Both the position numbers and the translations under genes were made by a program. Below the pieces are notes generated by a model, which made no database searches, had not been told where the DNA came from, and saw only the letters and a program-made list of their open reading frames with translations. 49,109 nt of DNA from an uncultured SAR324 cluster bacterium (GTDB lineage Bacteria > SAR324 > NAC60-12), in assembly GCA_902564345.1 (NCBI GenBank), contig CACFAY010000006.1, forward strand, positions 1-49,109, read 5' to 3'. Below, in pieces: positions 9,110 to 17,460 of the stretch (positions are counted from its first letter, which is position 1; the number at the start of each line of letters is the position of its first letter).

Positions 9110-10504
9110 TTAGCGACCATGTTTTTTCCAGAAGTCACCAAATATTTCTTCTTCACTGGGTTCTATTGGATTTAGAGGATGAACTACCTGTACTATATTA
9201 AGAAAATGTCGATAATTGAGATTATCACTTATGCTATTTTTACCCCATGTACCACAACCCATTGAAAGAGAAAAGGGCAACCCGTTACCAAAACTGCCGC
9301 CAGTAGCTAGACAATGTGGCTGATTTACAATTACGCGACATGCAGGAAGCTTCAGCCCCATTTCCAGAGGACGTTTTTCACTTTTTGAATGTATTCCAAC
9401 TGAGTGTCCTTTTCCTTGGAATTCGTATAATTCTATTATTTTTTGGCAAGCATTTTCAAAATTATCTGCTCTATATATGGTCAATACGGGGCTGAGTTTT
9501 TCTCCAGAAAATGGATATTCGCTTCCTGTGCCTTTTTCTTCTACCATTAGCATTTTTGCTTGCTTCATTTCCGGGCGCTGCAAGCCAACTATTTCAGCGA
9601 TCTCAGGGGCTGATTTTGCAATCAAATGTGGATTTAATTTTCCTTTAAACCATAAATTGTTTTTTAATTCTTCTGTTTCCTTAGGGTCAAGAAGAACTCC
9701 ACCCTCAATCTGCAGTGCTTTAATAGCATTTTCATAAACTTCATCCACAATCATGAGACTATTTTCAGATGAACAACTGGTTGAATTGTCAAATGTCTTT
9801 GAAGTCACGACCTTTCTAGCAGCAGAAGCCATATCAGCAGTTTCATCAATAATAACCGCTACGTTTCCTACACCAACGCCTATTGCTGGAGTACCACTTT
9901 TATAAGCAGAACTTACATTTTTTTCAGATCCTGTAACCACCACCATGTCAACACACTGCATCAGTTTACTGGTTGACTCCTTGCTTGCAGGAGATGGGAT
10001 TTTTTGTATAAGGTACTGGGGATGATCAAGCCTGATCAGGACCTTTTGCATTATTTTAACAATAATTTCACAGATAGCATCACCTTTAGGTGATGGAGCT
10101 AGTATGATTGAGTTTCTTCCTTTAATTGCGTTTATAGTATTATTTAAAGGCGTTGCAATCGGATTAGTGGAAGGAGTAATTGCTCCCACTACTCCTACTG
10201 GACGAGCAATTTCAACTAATCCCTTTTCTGGAATTTTTTTTATGACACCCACAGAAGGAGCATTTTTCAAGTCTCTGAGGAGACCTAAAGTTTTTCGGTA
10301 ATTTTTGTTGAATTTATCATCTGAATTTCCAAGTCCAGTATCATGGACAGCTTTATTTGATAAGGAATGGTTAGTTTTTGGCTCTATTAATGACCATGCT
10401 AGACCTATAATTAATTCATCAACTACTTCTTGTTTGGCACTTTCAAAATGCTTCTGAGCTTCATAAGCCTGTTTGATTATTGTTTCAATTGGGACTTTTG
10501 TCAT
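9110..10504 (-). CDS. sauS: CoA-acylating aldehyde dehydrogenase, SauS-like (sulfoacetaldehyde dehydrogenase, acylating)
   Basis: A 464-residue enzyme of the EutE/AdhE-N acylating aldehyde dehydrogenase family. Conserved blocks are ITPSTNPIATPLNN, GTPAIGVGVGN, the catalytic C244 in KTFDNSTSCSSENS, YPFSGEKLSPVL, and a C-terminal GNGLPFSLSMGCGTWGKNS. From memory the last three fit SauS better than EutE or PduP. Residues 1-20 look like an ordinary N-terminal helix without a clear encapsulation peptide, so microcompartment targeting is not evident. The reaction expected is acyl-CoA + NAD(P)H to aldehyde + CoA. It sits between a TauE exporter and the acyl-CoA ligase, all transcribed leftward, as expected for sulfoacetate use. 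Confidence 0.68.
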   Translation of the reverse strand: MTKVPIETIIKQAYEAQKHFESAKQEVVDELIIGLAWSLIEPKTNHSLSNKAVHDTGLGNSDDKFNKNYRKTLGLLRDLKNAPSVGVIKKIPEKGLVEIARPVGVVGAITPSTNPIATPLNNTINAIKGRNSIILAPSPKGDAICEIIVKIMQKVLIRLDHPQYLIQKIPSPASKESTSKLMQCVDMVVVTGSEKNVSSAYKSGTPAIGVGVGNVAVIIDETADMASAARKVVTSKTFDNSTSCSSENSLMIVDEVYENAIKALQIEGGVLLDPKETEELKNNLWFKGKLNPHLIAKSAPEIAEIVGLQRPEMKQAKMLMVEEKGTGSEYPFSGEKLSPVLTIYRADNFENACQKIIELYEFQGKGHSVGIHSKSEKRPLEMGLKLPACRVIVNQPHCLATGGSFGNGLPFSLSMGCGTWGKNSISDNLNYRHFLNIVQVVHPLNPIEPSEEEIFGDFWKKHGR

Positions 10505-10728
10505 AAAACAAATTACTATGTAATTTGGAAGTTTATTTTAAAATTAATTCTATTATTTAAAACAAATTTCTTAGAAAGAATTGGTGTAAACAAATATTTT
10601 GAGTTATTCAAACTATTTTTAATTTAAATATAATACTCTGATGTGAATCAAATTGTATTATTGAAATTATTTTACATAAAGGTATCACTAAGAGCATAGT
10701 AAAAGTAAAATATATTATTCAAATAATT

Positions 10729-11493
10729 TTAGAATATTTTATTCGCAAATTTTTGTGATGAATTAACTAGTATAAAATTCCCCAATAAAATAAGGCAAAA
10801 GAAAAATATTTTTTTGAATAAATCTTCAGGAATTATTTTTCTTATTAGCTGACCTATTAGTACACCTGTAATTGCTGGTAAAATTGCAAATGATGACCAT
10901 AAAAACAGTTCAAGCGTTAGAATATTTTTTGTTTTAAGTGAGAAAATCATCATCATTGTTAAAGCTGAGAATAAAATTCCCATTGACTGTACTAACCATT
11001 CTTTGCGTAGTTTAATTGCCTGAAAATAAAAAACACATGGTAAAACAAAAATACCAGTCATTCCTGTAACTAACCCGTTAATTAACCCAATAATTGGTGC
11101 TATCCACAACTCATTTTTTGTTTTAACCTCTATACTGAGACCGAAAAGGCTCAATGTGGAATAAAAAATAAGGAGAATGCCTAGAAATGAAGAAAGATAT
11201 GGTAGTGAAACAGTTTTTAATGCCATCGAACCAAACCATACCATTATACTGGCTGTAAATACCAATAGCCAATGACGTCTCAGCATTTTAAATAGATCTC
11301 CTCCTGCTAAAGCCTGCCAAAAATTTGTTACAAGGGATGGAATAAGTAACAGCGTAATAGCGTTAGGTAAGTTCGTTATAATTGTTAAAAACGCAATACC
11401 AACTGTCTGAAAACCAACTCCGATTGTTCCTTTAAGCATACCAGCAATGAATATGGAGCAAAAAATTGCTAAAGCAGTTGTTTCGTTAAACAT
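10729..11493 (-). CDS. tauE: TauE/SafE-family membrane protein, probable sulfite or organic anion exporter
   Basis: About 254 residues with seven to eight hydrophobic helices and the family signature GxxKGTIGVGFQTVGIAFL near the N-terminus, repeated in degenerate form (LINGLVTGMTGIF) in the second half. TauE/SafE proteins are commonly placed with sulfonate catabolism and are thought to export sulfite or sulfoacetate. I start at the ATG at 11493, preceded by GAGAG at good spacing; an in-frame TTG at 11508 would add five residues and lacks that spacing. The gene is divergent from the TTT binding protein (about 160 bases between starts) and upstream of the acylating aldehyde dehydrogenase on the same strand, which supports a sulfonate role. 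Confidence 0.8.
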   Translation of the reverse strand: MFNETTALAIFCSIFIAGMLKGTIGVGFQTVGIAFLTIITNLPNAITLLLIPSLVTNFWQALAGGDLFKMLRRHWLLVFTASIMVWFGSMALKTVSLPYLSSFLGILLIFYSTLSLFGLSIEVKTKNELWIAPIIGLINGLVTGMTGIFVLPCVFYFQAIKLRKEWLVQSMGILFSALTMMMIFSLKTKNILTLELFLWSSFAILPAITGVLIGQLIRKIIPEDLFKKIFFFCLILLGNFILVNSSQKFANKIF

Positions 11494-11563
11494 TTTAATT
11501 ACTCTCAAAAATTTGAATGTGTTAACAATATATTTAATATGAAAAAATAATGAGACAATTTTC

Positions 11564-11591
11564 TTGACATATTATAGTATTTAGTTAGATT
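11564..11591 (+). promoter_or_regulatory. Promoter of the TTT transporter operon with an overlapping inverted repeat
   Basis: A perfect -35 box TTGACA (11564-11569) is followed after 16 bases by TAGATT (11586-11591, 4 of 6 consensus), giving a leader of about 57 bases before the tctC ATG at 11655, which has the ribosome site AGAGAGG. An inverted repeat TAATATG (11535-11541) / CATATTA (11568-11574) overlaps the -35 region with arms about three helical turns apart and could be an operator. Confidence 0.5.
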
Positions 11592-11654
11592 ACCTGATCA
11601 TTCTTCACAATTCAGTGATTAATGAATATTTTAGTAAATTAAAAGAGAGGTAGG

Positions 11655-12686
11655 ATGAAAATAAATTATCTTAAGAAATTAATTGCATTTGGATTTGTGG
11701 GTGTGCTGAGTTTTTTCCTGGCTAGTTCAGCAGGCGCATTCGAGTGCAAGATTAAGAAAAGCAGTATGGCTAAGCCTTCAGGATATCCTAGTCGAGCATT
11801 AACCATGATTGTTCCATATGGGCCTGCCGGAGGATCAGGGCAGATAGCCGCGGCAATGGCTGAGGCTGTAACAGATCTTACAGGTGTAAGTATTAATCGT
11901 GATCACAAACCTGGCGGCTCAGGAACAGTAGGCATGACTGCATATATGTCTGCCCCCTCAGATGGTTATACAGTGCTTGAACATATAGATGATGCTTCTT
12001 CTGCTCATGCTCTTGATTCTAGTAGACCTAATCCTGCTGTTGACTTAATACCTTTGGTTATATCACAAGTCACATTTTCTCAGATATATATACGTACAAA
12101 TGAGACTCGTTACAATAATTGGTTCACATTCGTTAAGTGGGTCAAAGCTCAAAATGGGAAGTCAACTATTGCTAACGTGTCCAAAGAAGGATCGATGGAG
12201 CGTGTAACAATGAAATTTATCACTGAAGCAACTGGCATGAAAATACAACAGATTTCCTTCGACAAGGGTGCTCCGCGATATGGTGCACTGCTAGGGGGAC
12301 AAGTTGATGCACTATTTGAGCAACCAGGTGATGTCAGGAAGTTTCTTGATTCAGATAAATTCAAACCAATCCTTACAGTATTTAATGAAAGGCCATCTGT
12401 TTTTGCAGATGTTCCAACTCACAAGGAAATGGGTATGAATTTTGAGCCACTTCTGCGATTCAGAGGATTTTATGTACATGCAAATGCTCCGTCTGATAGA
12501 GTTAAATGGCTACAATGGGCATTTCAGCGTGCATATTGCCAAGATAGCTATCAGAAATTCAACGAGTCTAAATTCATGACTGTAATTGATAGTTATCGTG
12601 ATACTCAGGGTGCAAGGGATTTGATTAAATCCTCAATTATTCAGTATAGAAATGTCTATAAAGACATGGGTCTGAATGTTAAATAA
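11655..12686 (+). CDS. tctC: Tripartite tricarboxylate transporter (TTT) substrate-binding protein, TctC family
   Basis: A 343-residue periplasmic binding protein with a signal peptide (charged start, hydrophobic core, cut near SSAGA, about residue 28). The mature part has the TctC/Bug features YPSRALTMIVPYGPAGGSG and KPGGSGTVGMTAYMSAPSDGYT, which line the carboxylate site in the family. Known TctC proteins bind citrate, other di- and tricarboxylates, terephthalate or small sulfonated acids. It is followed by tctB and tctA on the same strand, making a full TTT system. Its divergent neighbours (TauE, SauS-like, SauT-like) suggest a sulfonated or short acid ligand. That ligand assignment is inference. 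Confidence 0.88.
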   Translation: MKINYLKKLIAFGFVGVLSFFLASSAGAFECKIKKSSMAKPSGYPSRALTMIVPYGPAGGSGQIAAAMAEAVTDLTGVSINRDHKPGGSGTVGMTAYMSAPSDGYTVLEHIDDASSAHALDSSRPNPAVDLIPLVISQVTFSQIYIRTNETRYNNWFTFVKWVKAQNGKSTIANVSKEGSMERVTMKFITEATGMKIQQISFDKGAPRYGALLGGQVDALFEQPGDVRKFLDSDKFKPILTVFNERPSVFADVPTHKEMGMNFEPLLRFRGFYVHANAPSDRVKWLQWAFQRAYCQDSYQKFNESKFMTVIDSYRDTQGARDLIKSSIIQYRNVYKDMGLNVK

Positions 12687-12730
12687 TGGTTAAACTTTTT
12701 TTTAATTTTTTAAAGCACCATTTCTAAATA

Positions 12731-12755
12731 GTGTCCGGTACTTCCTGCCGGACAC
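12731..12755 (+). terminator. Stem-loop between tctC and tctB (attenuating or mRNA-stabilising hairpin)
   Basis: GTGTCCGGTA pairs with TGCCGGACAC (ten pairs, one of them G-U) around the five-base loop CTTCC. No long T-run follows, so full termination is unlikely. In solute-transporter operons such a hairpin after the binding-protein gene typically keeps its transcript more abundant than those of the membrane subunits. Confidence 0.55.
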
Positions 12756-12779
12756 ATTTCAAAAATATTTATCAAGTAT

Positions 12780-13349
12780 TTGACCATGAATAAGTTAAAG
12801 GTTTCTCATATTTTTGAAACCAGCGTATGGATAGTCATCATTTTTGTCTTTTTTGCGTTTTCATTCGAGTTTGATCAGGAGATTGAAATTTATATTTTTG
12901 GTGCTACAGGTTGGCCAAGGACAATTTTGGGGATCCTTTTGCTTGTAGTGCTTGGTAATTTTTTCCAGCTATACAAAAAAGGTTCTCAAGAGCACCATGG
13001 ACGTATAGGCATATCAGAAGATGATGAGAGCATTTCATATGAAAGCTTCAAATCCGTACAGAAACTTATAGCAATTTTACTGCTCCCATTTCTTTACTCA
13101 TTGTCTCTTAAGCCAGTAGGATTCTATTCGGCAACTCCATTTTTCATTGCATTTTTAATTATGCTTTTAGGTGAAAAGAGAACTAAGTGGATTTTAGCAA
13201 ATACATTGTTAATATATTTCCTTATTATTTTACTTTTCATGGTTTTACTTAACGCTCCTCTACCTCAGGGTAATGTTTCACCATTCTACGATTTTAGTGC
13301 TTTCATGCTTACAATTAATACCAATCTTCATCAATACTTTAATTTCTAA
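12780..13349 (+). CDS. tctB: TTT transporter small membrane subunit, TctB family
   Basis: A 189-residue protein with four predicted membrane helices (about 12-29, 40-58, 90-130, 138-162) and a hydrophilic loop in the middle, the architecture of the poorly conserved small subunit of TTT transporters. The call relies mainly on its position between tctC and tctA. The start is not certain: the frame opens at a TTG at 12780, with ATG codons two and three residues later. It ends nine bases before tctA. Confidence 0.82.
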   Translation: MTMNKLKVSHIFETSVWIVIIFVFFAFSFEFDQEIEIYIFGATGWPRTILGILLLVVLGNFFQLYKKGSQEHHGRIGISEDDESISYESFKSVQKLIAILLLPFLYSLSLKPVGFYSATPFFIAFLIMLLGEKRTKWILANTLLIYFLIILLFMVLLNAPLPQGNVSPFYDFSAFMLTINTNLHQYFNF

Positions 13350-13358
13350 TCTAAGATT

Positions 13359-14843
13359 ATGATTGATAACTTTTTAGCGGGAACTGTTGCACTGTTTGGA
13401 GATCCTTTTTCTATTTTAATCTTTGTCTTCGGCGTCATTGGAGGGATGTTATTTGGTGCGATTCCTGGTGTCAGCATGCTGACTCTTGCAGCAATATTAC
13501 TCCCTTTTACAGCAAATTTTGACCCTGCACAGGGTGTTATGCTTTTTGCTGTTATTTACTGTACCGGGACTTATGGAGGAGCAATTACAGCAATTCTGTT
13601 TAATATCCCGGGTGCTCCTGAAAATGCTCCTACGGCGTTTGATGGATACCCCATGACAAAAAATGGTCAATCAGGAAAAGCAGTAGGAGCTGCAGTATTA
13701 TGTTCTGCTATTGGTGGAGTAACTTCTGCCGTAATTATGATGATGGCAACTGAACCTTTGGCAAACTGGGCAATCTCCAATATTGGTCCACCTGAGATTT
13801 TTGCATTGGTGTTTTTTGGACTAGCAGTCGCATCTTCAGTTGGAGGAAGAACCATTTGGAAGGGCTGGATTTCAGTATTATGCGGTTTAATGATAGCTAC
13901 AATCGGTCAGGACCCAGTTGGAGGAATCAATCGTTATAATTTTGGTTTTGCTGATCTTGCTGCAGGGATTGCATTTGTTCCAGCCATCCTTGGATTTTTT
14001 GCAGTTTCAGAGATATTTGTACAGGCAGAGAAAAAAGCAATTGGAAAATATGTGGCTCCAGAACTTAGTTTTGATTTTCCTACAATTATAGAATTGTGGA
14101 TTAATAAAATTGCTGTAGTAAGATCAATTGTTGTTGGGTTTTTTTGCGGCATTTTACCTGGGATAGGGGCTACTCTTGCTGCATTTATGGGTTATGGAGA
14201 AGCGGTTAGGTGGTCCAAGAATAAGAAAGAATTTGGAAAAGGTAAACTGGAGGGTGTAATATCTTCAGAGACTGCAAATAATGCCGCTACTGGTGCAGCA
14301 ATGATCCCTTTACTTGCACTTGGGCTTCCTGGAGGCGCTATGACGGCATTAATGGTTGGAGTATTTCAGATGCATGATTTGGAACCAGGTCCAATGGTGT
14401 TCTATAATTCCCCTGAACTAATTTGGATTGTATTTTCAGCAATGTTTTATGCAAATCTATCTATTCTGTTCATAGGTTTAATTGAGACAAAGACTATACT
14501 TTATCTGCTTAAAATACCATTTCAGTTTTTGGCACCTATGATTTTGCTGCTTTCAAGTATTGGCTCTTACATAGGAAGGGGTTTGGTACTCGATGTGATG
14601 ATTATGTTTGGTGCAGGCATAATTGGGTTTTTGCTTAGAAGATCTGGCTACTCGATACCTGGTATTGTGCTGGGAATTATATTGGGTAAAATTGGAGAAC
14701 AGAACTTTGCTCAGGGAATGCAAATGGTGCATTATGACATTTTTGAGTACTTGTCTAGGCCAATATGTCTACTTTTAATTGTTGCTGGCTTGCTAACATT
14801 ATTAGCAGGAGTATACAGGGCGGTGTCTTTTTCTATGAAATAA
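13359..14843 (+). CDS. tctA: TTT transporter large membrane subunit, TctA family
   Basis: A 494-residue integral membrane protein with about twelve helices. It carries the TctA motifs GAIPGVSMLTLAAILLPFT in the first half and GFFCGILPGIGATLAAFMGY in the second, the two repeated G-x-PG-x re-entrant elements of the family, and the conserved NIPGAPENAPTAFDGYPM loop. It forms the sodium- or proton-driven channel that accepts ligand from TctC. It is tightly linked to tctB (nine-base gap) and completes the transporter. Confidence 0.93.
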   Translation: MIDNFLAGTVALFGDPFSILIFVFGVIGGMLFGAIPGVSMLTLAAILLPFTANFDPAQGVMLFAVIYCTGTYGGAITAILFNIPGAPENAPTAFDGYPMTKNGQSGKAVGAAVLCSAIGGVTSAVIMMMATEPLANWAISNIGPPEIFALVFFGLAVASSVGGRTIWKGWISVLCGLMIATIGQDPVGGINRYNFGFADLAAGIAFVPAILGFFAVSEIFVQAEKKAIGKYVAPELSFDFPTIIELWINKIAVVRSIVVGFFCGILPGIGATLAAFMGYGEAVRWSKNKKEFGKGKLEGVISSETANNAATGAAMIPLLALGLPGGAMTALMVGVFQMHDLEPGPMVFYNSPELIWIVFSAMFYANLSILFIGLIETKTILYLLKIPFQFLAPMILLLSSIGSYIGRGLVLDVMIMFGAGIIGFLLRRSGYSIPGIVLGIILGKIGEQNFAQGMQMVHYDIFEYLSRPICLLLIVAGLLTLLAGVYRAVSFSMK

Positions 14844-15110
14844 TTAATTTGCATAAGCAAAAGAATAATTAATGTCTTTCAAACCTTTTAAAATGAATGC
14901 ATTAGATAATTTTTCTCGTAAATTAAATTTATCAAATACCTTAAAGACTCTAATTCAATAAAAATTATTTTAAGAAAATTGTGATGAGCTAAATCAATGA
15001 AGACTAATACTTCATAGATTAAAATTCCTTGAATTGATGTTAGGAAGAAAAGCCATTATATGCTTACCACTTATCCCACCTTAATTCTGTTTTTACAGTA
15101 AATAAATATA

Positions 15111-16358
15111 ATGAAAAAAGTTCAATCTGACACAGAATTATTAAATATATCTCCAGTAAAAATGATTTTCTGGACATGTTTTTCTGTGGTGCTTTTGATG
15201 CAGGGAATTTTTACATTTTCATCAATGCTTCCTTTTTTCTTCAATGAATGGCAACTCGATAGTGTTGACGCTGGTTGGATAAGTGGAATTTATTACGGGG
15301 CCTACATGTTTTTTGTATTGATTCTTGTAAGTATTACAGACTGGATAGATGCAAAAAAAATATTTATTGGTGGTGCTTTAATTACATGCCTGAGTTGTTT
15401 TGGATTTGCTTTCTTCGCAGAAGGATACTGGACAGCCATGCTTTTCAGGACTATGGGTGGTATTGGTCTAGCTGGAACATATATGCCAGGTCTCAAGGCT
15501 CTGACAGACCGCTTAACTGGTAAATCCAGAGTAAGGGCAACATCCTTTTATACATCCTCATTTGGTGTGGGGAGTGCGTTTTCATTCTTAATAGGGGGTT
15601 ATATTCAGGACTGGTTTGCCTGGGAAGTTGCATTCTGGTTTGCAGGAATATGTGCATTGCTTGCAATTTTGATTATTTGTTTCACTCTAGATAATCTGCC
15701 TAATAAGTTTGGGTTATATTCAGGACTACGATCTCTAGATCTCAGACCTGTTTTGCGAAATCGGAGAGCAATGGGTTGGATTGCATGCTATTCAACTCAT
15801 AATTATGAACTTTTCGCATTCCGTTCATGGATTGTTGCTTACCTGGCTTTTGCTCTTACTGGTTTAGACAGTGGGAAAATTCAGCCATCACTAATTGTAT
15901 TTGTAGGAGTGTTACTAAGTATGCCTGCTAGTGTTTTAGGTAATGAGTTGTCAATGCGTTTTGGTAGAACACTCATTGTGAACAGCATTATGGGGCTTTC
16001 TTCAGTATTTGCCTTTTTAGTAGGATATAGTGCTGGTTTAGCAGTACCATATTTGATTTTAATTGTGTTGGTTTATGGTTGTTTTGTAACTGGAGAATCA
16101 GCATCAATTACAACAGGTGCAATAGAAAGTGCAACAGAAGATAGTCGTGGAGTTACTTTAGCGGTTCATTCTAGTATCGGTTTCATCGGATCATTTATGG
16201 GACCTGTTGGATTTGGAATAGTTCTAAATACTTTTGGTGGGCATAATAGTGAAAAAGCTTGGTTTTGGGCTTTTGCTTCAACAGGTATGATTCTTCTGAT
16301 AGGACCTTTAATTAATTTTTATCTCAGTAACTATAAATTTGACGTTTCTAATGATTAG
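15111..16358 (+). CDS. Major facilitator superfamily transporter
   Basis: A 415-residue MFS protein with about twelve hydrophobic helices. The loop 2-3 region has SITDWIDAKK, a degenerate form of the GxxxDRxGRR motif, and helix 4 contains FRTMGGIGLAGTYMPGLKALTD. Family members carry small anions, sugars or drugs; the substrate is not readable. It follows the TTT operon by 267 bases and precedes an orphan sucD. SauU, the sulfoacetate carrier in Cupriavidus, is also an MFS protein, so a role as second acid carrier is possible but unproven. Confidence 0.8.
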   Translation: MKKVQSDTELLNISPVKMIFWTCFSVVLLMQGIFTFSSMLPFFFNEWQLDSVDAGWISGIYYGAYMFFVLILVSITDWIDAKKIFIGGALITCLSCFGFAFFAEGYWTAMLFRTMGGIGLAGTYMPGLKALTDRLTGKSRVRATSFYTSSFGVGSAFSFLIGGYIQDWFAWEVAFWFAGICALLAILIICFTLDNLPNKFGLYSGLRSLDLRPVLRNRRAMGWIACYSTHNYELFAFRSWIVAYLAFALTGLDSGKIQPSLIVFVGVLLSMPASVLGNELSMRFGRTLIVNSIMGLSSVFAFLVGYSAGLAVPYLILIVLVYGCFVTGESASITTGAIESATEDSRGVTLAVHSSIGFIGSFMGPVGFGIVLNTFGGHNSEKAWFWAFASTGMILLIGPLINFYLSNYKFDVSND

Positions 16359-16484
16359 AATTCCTGAATTTAATAAAAAACTATTTAAAGTAAGAATGGA
16401 CACATTATTTGCCTTTATTGATCGAAAAAAACATTTTAGAATTAAGATGCGTTTGGTAGTTTTAAAAACTAAGTTAGATTAAAG

Positions 16485-17360
16485 ATGTCCATTTTAATTG
16501 ATAAAAATACAAAACTATTGATTCAGGGAATTACTGGTTCTCAGGGAATGCTCCATACCAAAGGCTGCATTGATTACGGTACAAACGTTGTGGCGGGTGT
16601 AACTCCTGGAAAAGGTGGACAGAATTTTGAAGGAGTTCCAATTTTCAACTCCGTAATTGAAGCGATTAGAGCAACTGCCGCAAATGCCTCAATGATTTTG
16701 GTCCCACCTGCATTTGCTGCCGATGCAATAATTGAGGCAGCAGCTGCTGAAGTGCCTTTAATTGTGGCGATTACCGAAGGGGTACCAGTAATTGATATGG
16801 TACAGGCCGTTTACTTTGTACGTAAAAAGGGATGTCGGTTGATTGGCCCAAATTGTCCAGGAATAATAACTCCAAGTCAAAGTAAAATTGGTATTATGCC
16901 TGGTGCAATTCACAAAAAAGGGAGAATTGGAATTGTCTCAAGATCGGGAACTCTTACTTATGAGGCTGTAGGCCAAATTACTCGTATTGGTTTGGGCCAA
17001 TCAACCTGTGTTGGGATTGGGGGGGACCCAGTTAATGGAACAAATTTTATTGACTGTCTGAGTTTGTTTGAACAGGACGAGCAGACCGAAGCAATAGTTA
17101 TGATTGGTGAGATAGGGGGAGATGCAGAAGAACAGGCAGCAGAATACGCGAGAAATAATGTAACTAAACCCATAGTCAGTTTCATTGCAGGACAAACTGC
17201 TCCTCCCGGAAGAAGGATGGGGCATGCTGGAGCTATTATTTCAGGAGGACATGGAACTGCAGAAGAAAAAATGAATGCCTTAAGAGAAGCTGGAATCCAT
17301 GTGATTAAATCCCTTGATGAAATTGGAATTAAGATGCTTCAAGCTTTAGGAAAATCCTAA
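16485..17360 (+). CDS. sucD: Succinyl-CoA synthetase alpha subunit-type acyl-CoA ligase, without adjacent beta subunit
   Basis: A 291-residue protein matching SucD end to end: CoA-binding Rossmann region [28 protein letters not shown], and the phosphorylated active-site H247 in [14 protein letters not shown]. The enzyme couples a CoA thioester to NDP phosphorylation and needs a beta subunit for the ATP-grasp reaction. No sucC lies on either side, which is unusual because sucCD is normally a pair. It may work with a distant SucC, or be a paralog for another acid in this locus; an NDP-forming SucCD-like sulfoacetate-CoA ligase is known in Bilophila. A 15-base palindrome (16457-16471) lies just before the ATG. 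Confidence 0.88.
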   Translation: MSILIDKNTKLLIQGITGSQGMLHTKGCIDYGTNVVAGVTPGKGGQNFEGVPIFNSVIEAIRATAANASMILVPPAFAADAIIEAAAAEVPLIVAITEGVPVIDMVQAVYFVRKKGCRLIGPNCPGIITPSQSKIGIMPGAIHKKGRIGIVSRSGTLTYEAVGQITRIGLGQSTCVGIGGDPVNGTNFIDCLSLFEQDEQTEAIVMIGEIGGDAEEQAAEYARNNVTKPIVSFIAGQTAPPGRRMGHAGAIISGGHGTAEEKMNALREAGIHVIKSLDEIGIKMLQALGKS

Positions 17361-17385
17361 TTTTTTGCACATAGTTAGTTTTGCG

Positions 17386-17415
17386 ACAAATTTATGCATT
17401 GAAAACGAAATTTGT
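17386..17415. terminator. Weak AT-rich stem-loop between convergent genes
   Basis: ACAAATTT (17386-17393) pairs with AAATTTGT (17408-17415) between the convergent sucD and the next minus-strand gene. The stem is A/T only apart from one C-G pair and no long T-run follows, so this is a weak bidirectional terminator candidate. Confidence 0.2.
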
Positions 17416-17460
17416 TTGAATTGTAGTTGAATTTGTTGAAGTCTATCTTAAATGAAGATT

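Noticed and set aside
9110-10504. EutE/PduP microcompartment enzyme for the acylating aldehyde dehydrogenase
   Set aside because: No encapsulation-peptide-like N-terminus separated by a linker and no shell protein genes nearby; the SauS-like C-terminal blocks fit better.
16457-16471. 15-base palindrome TAGTTTTAAAAACTA before sucD
   Set aside because: Pure chance is plausible in such AT-rich DNA; no second copy or promoter context supports an operator.
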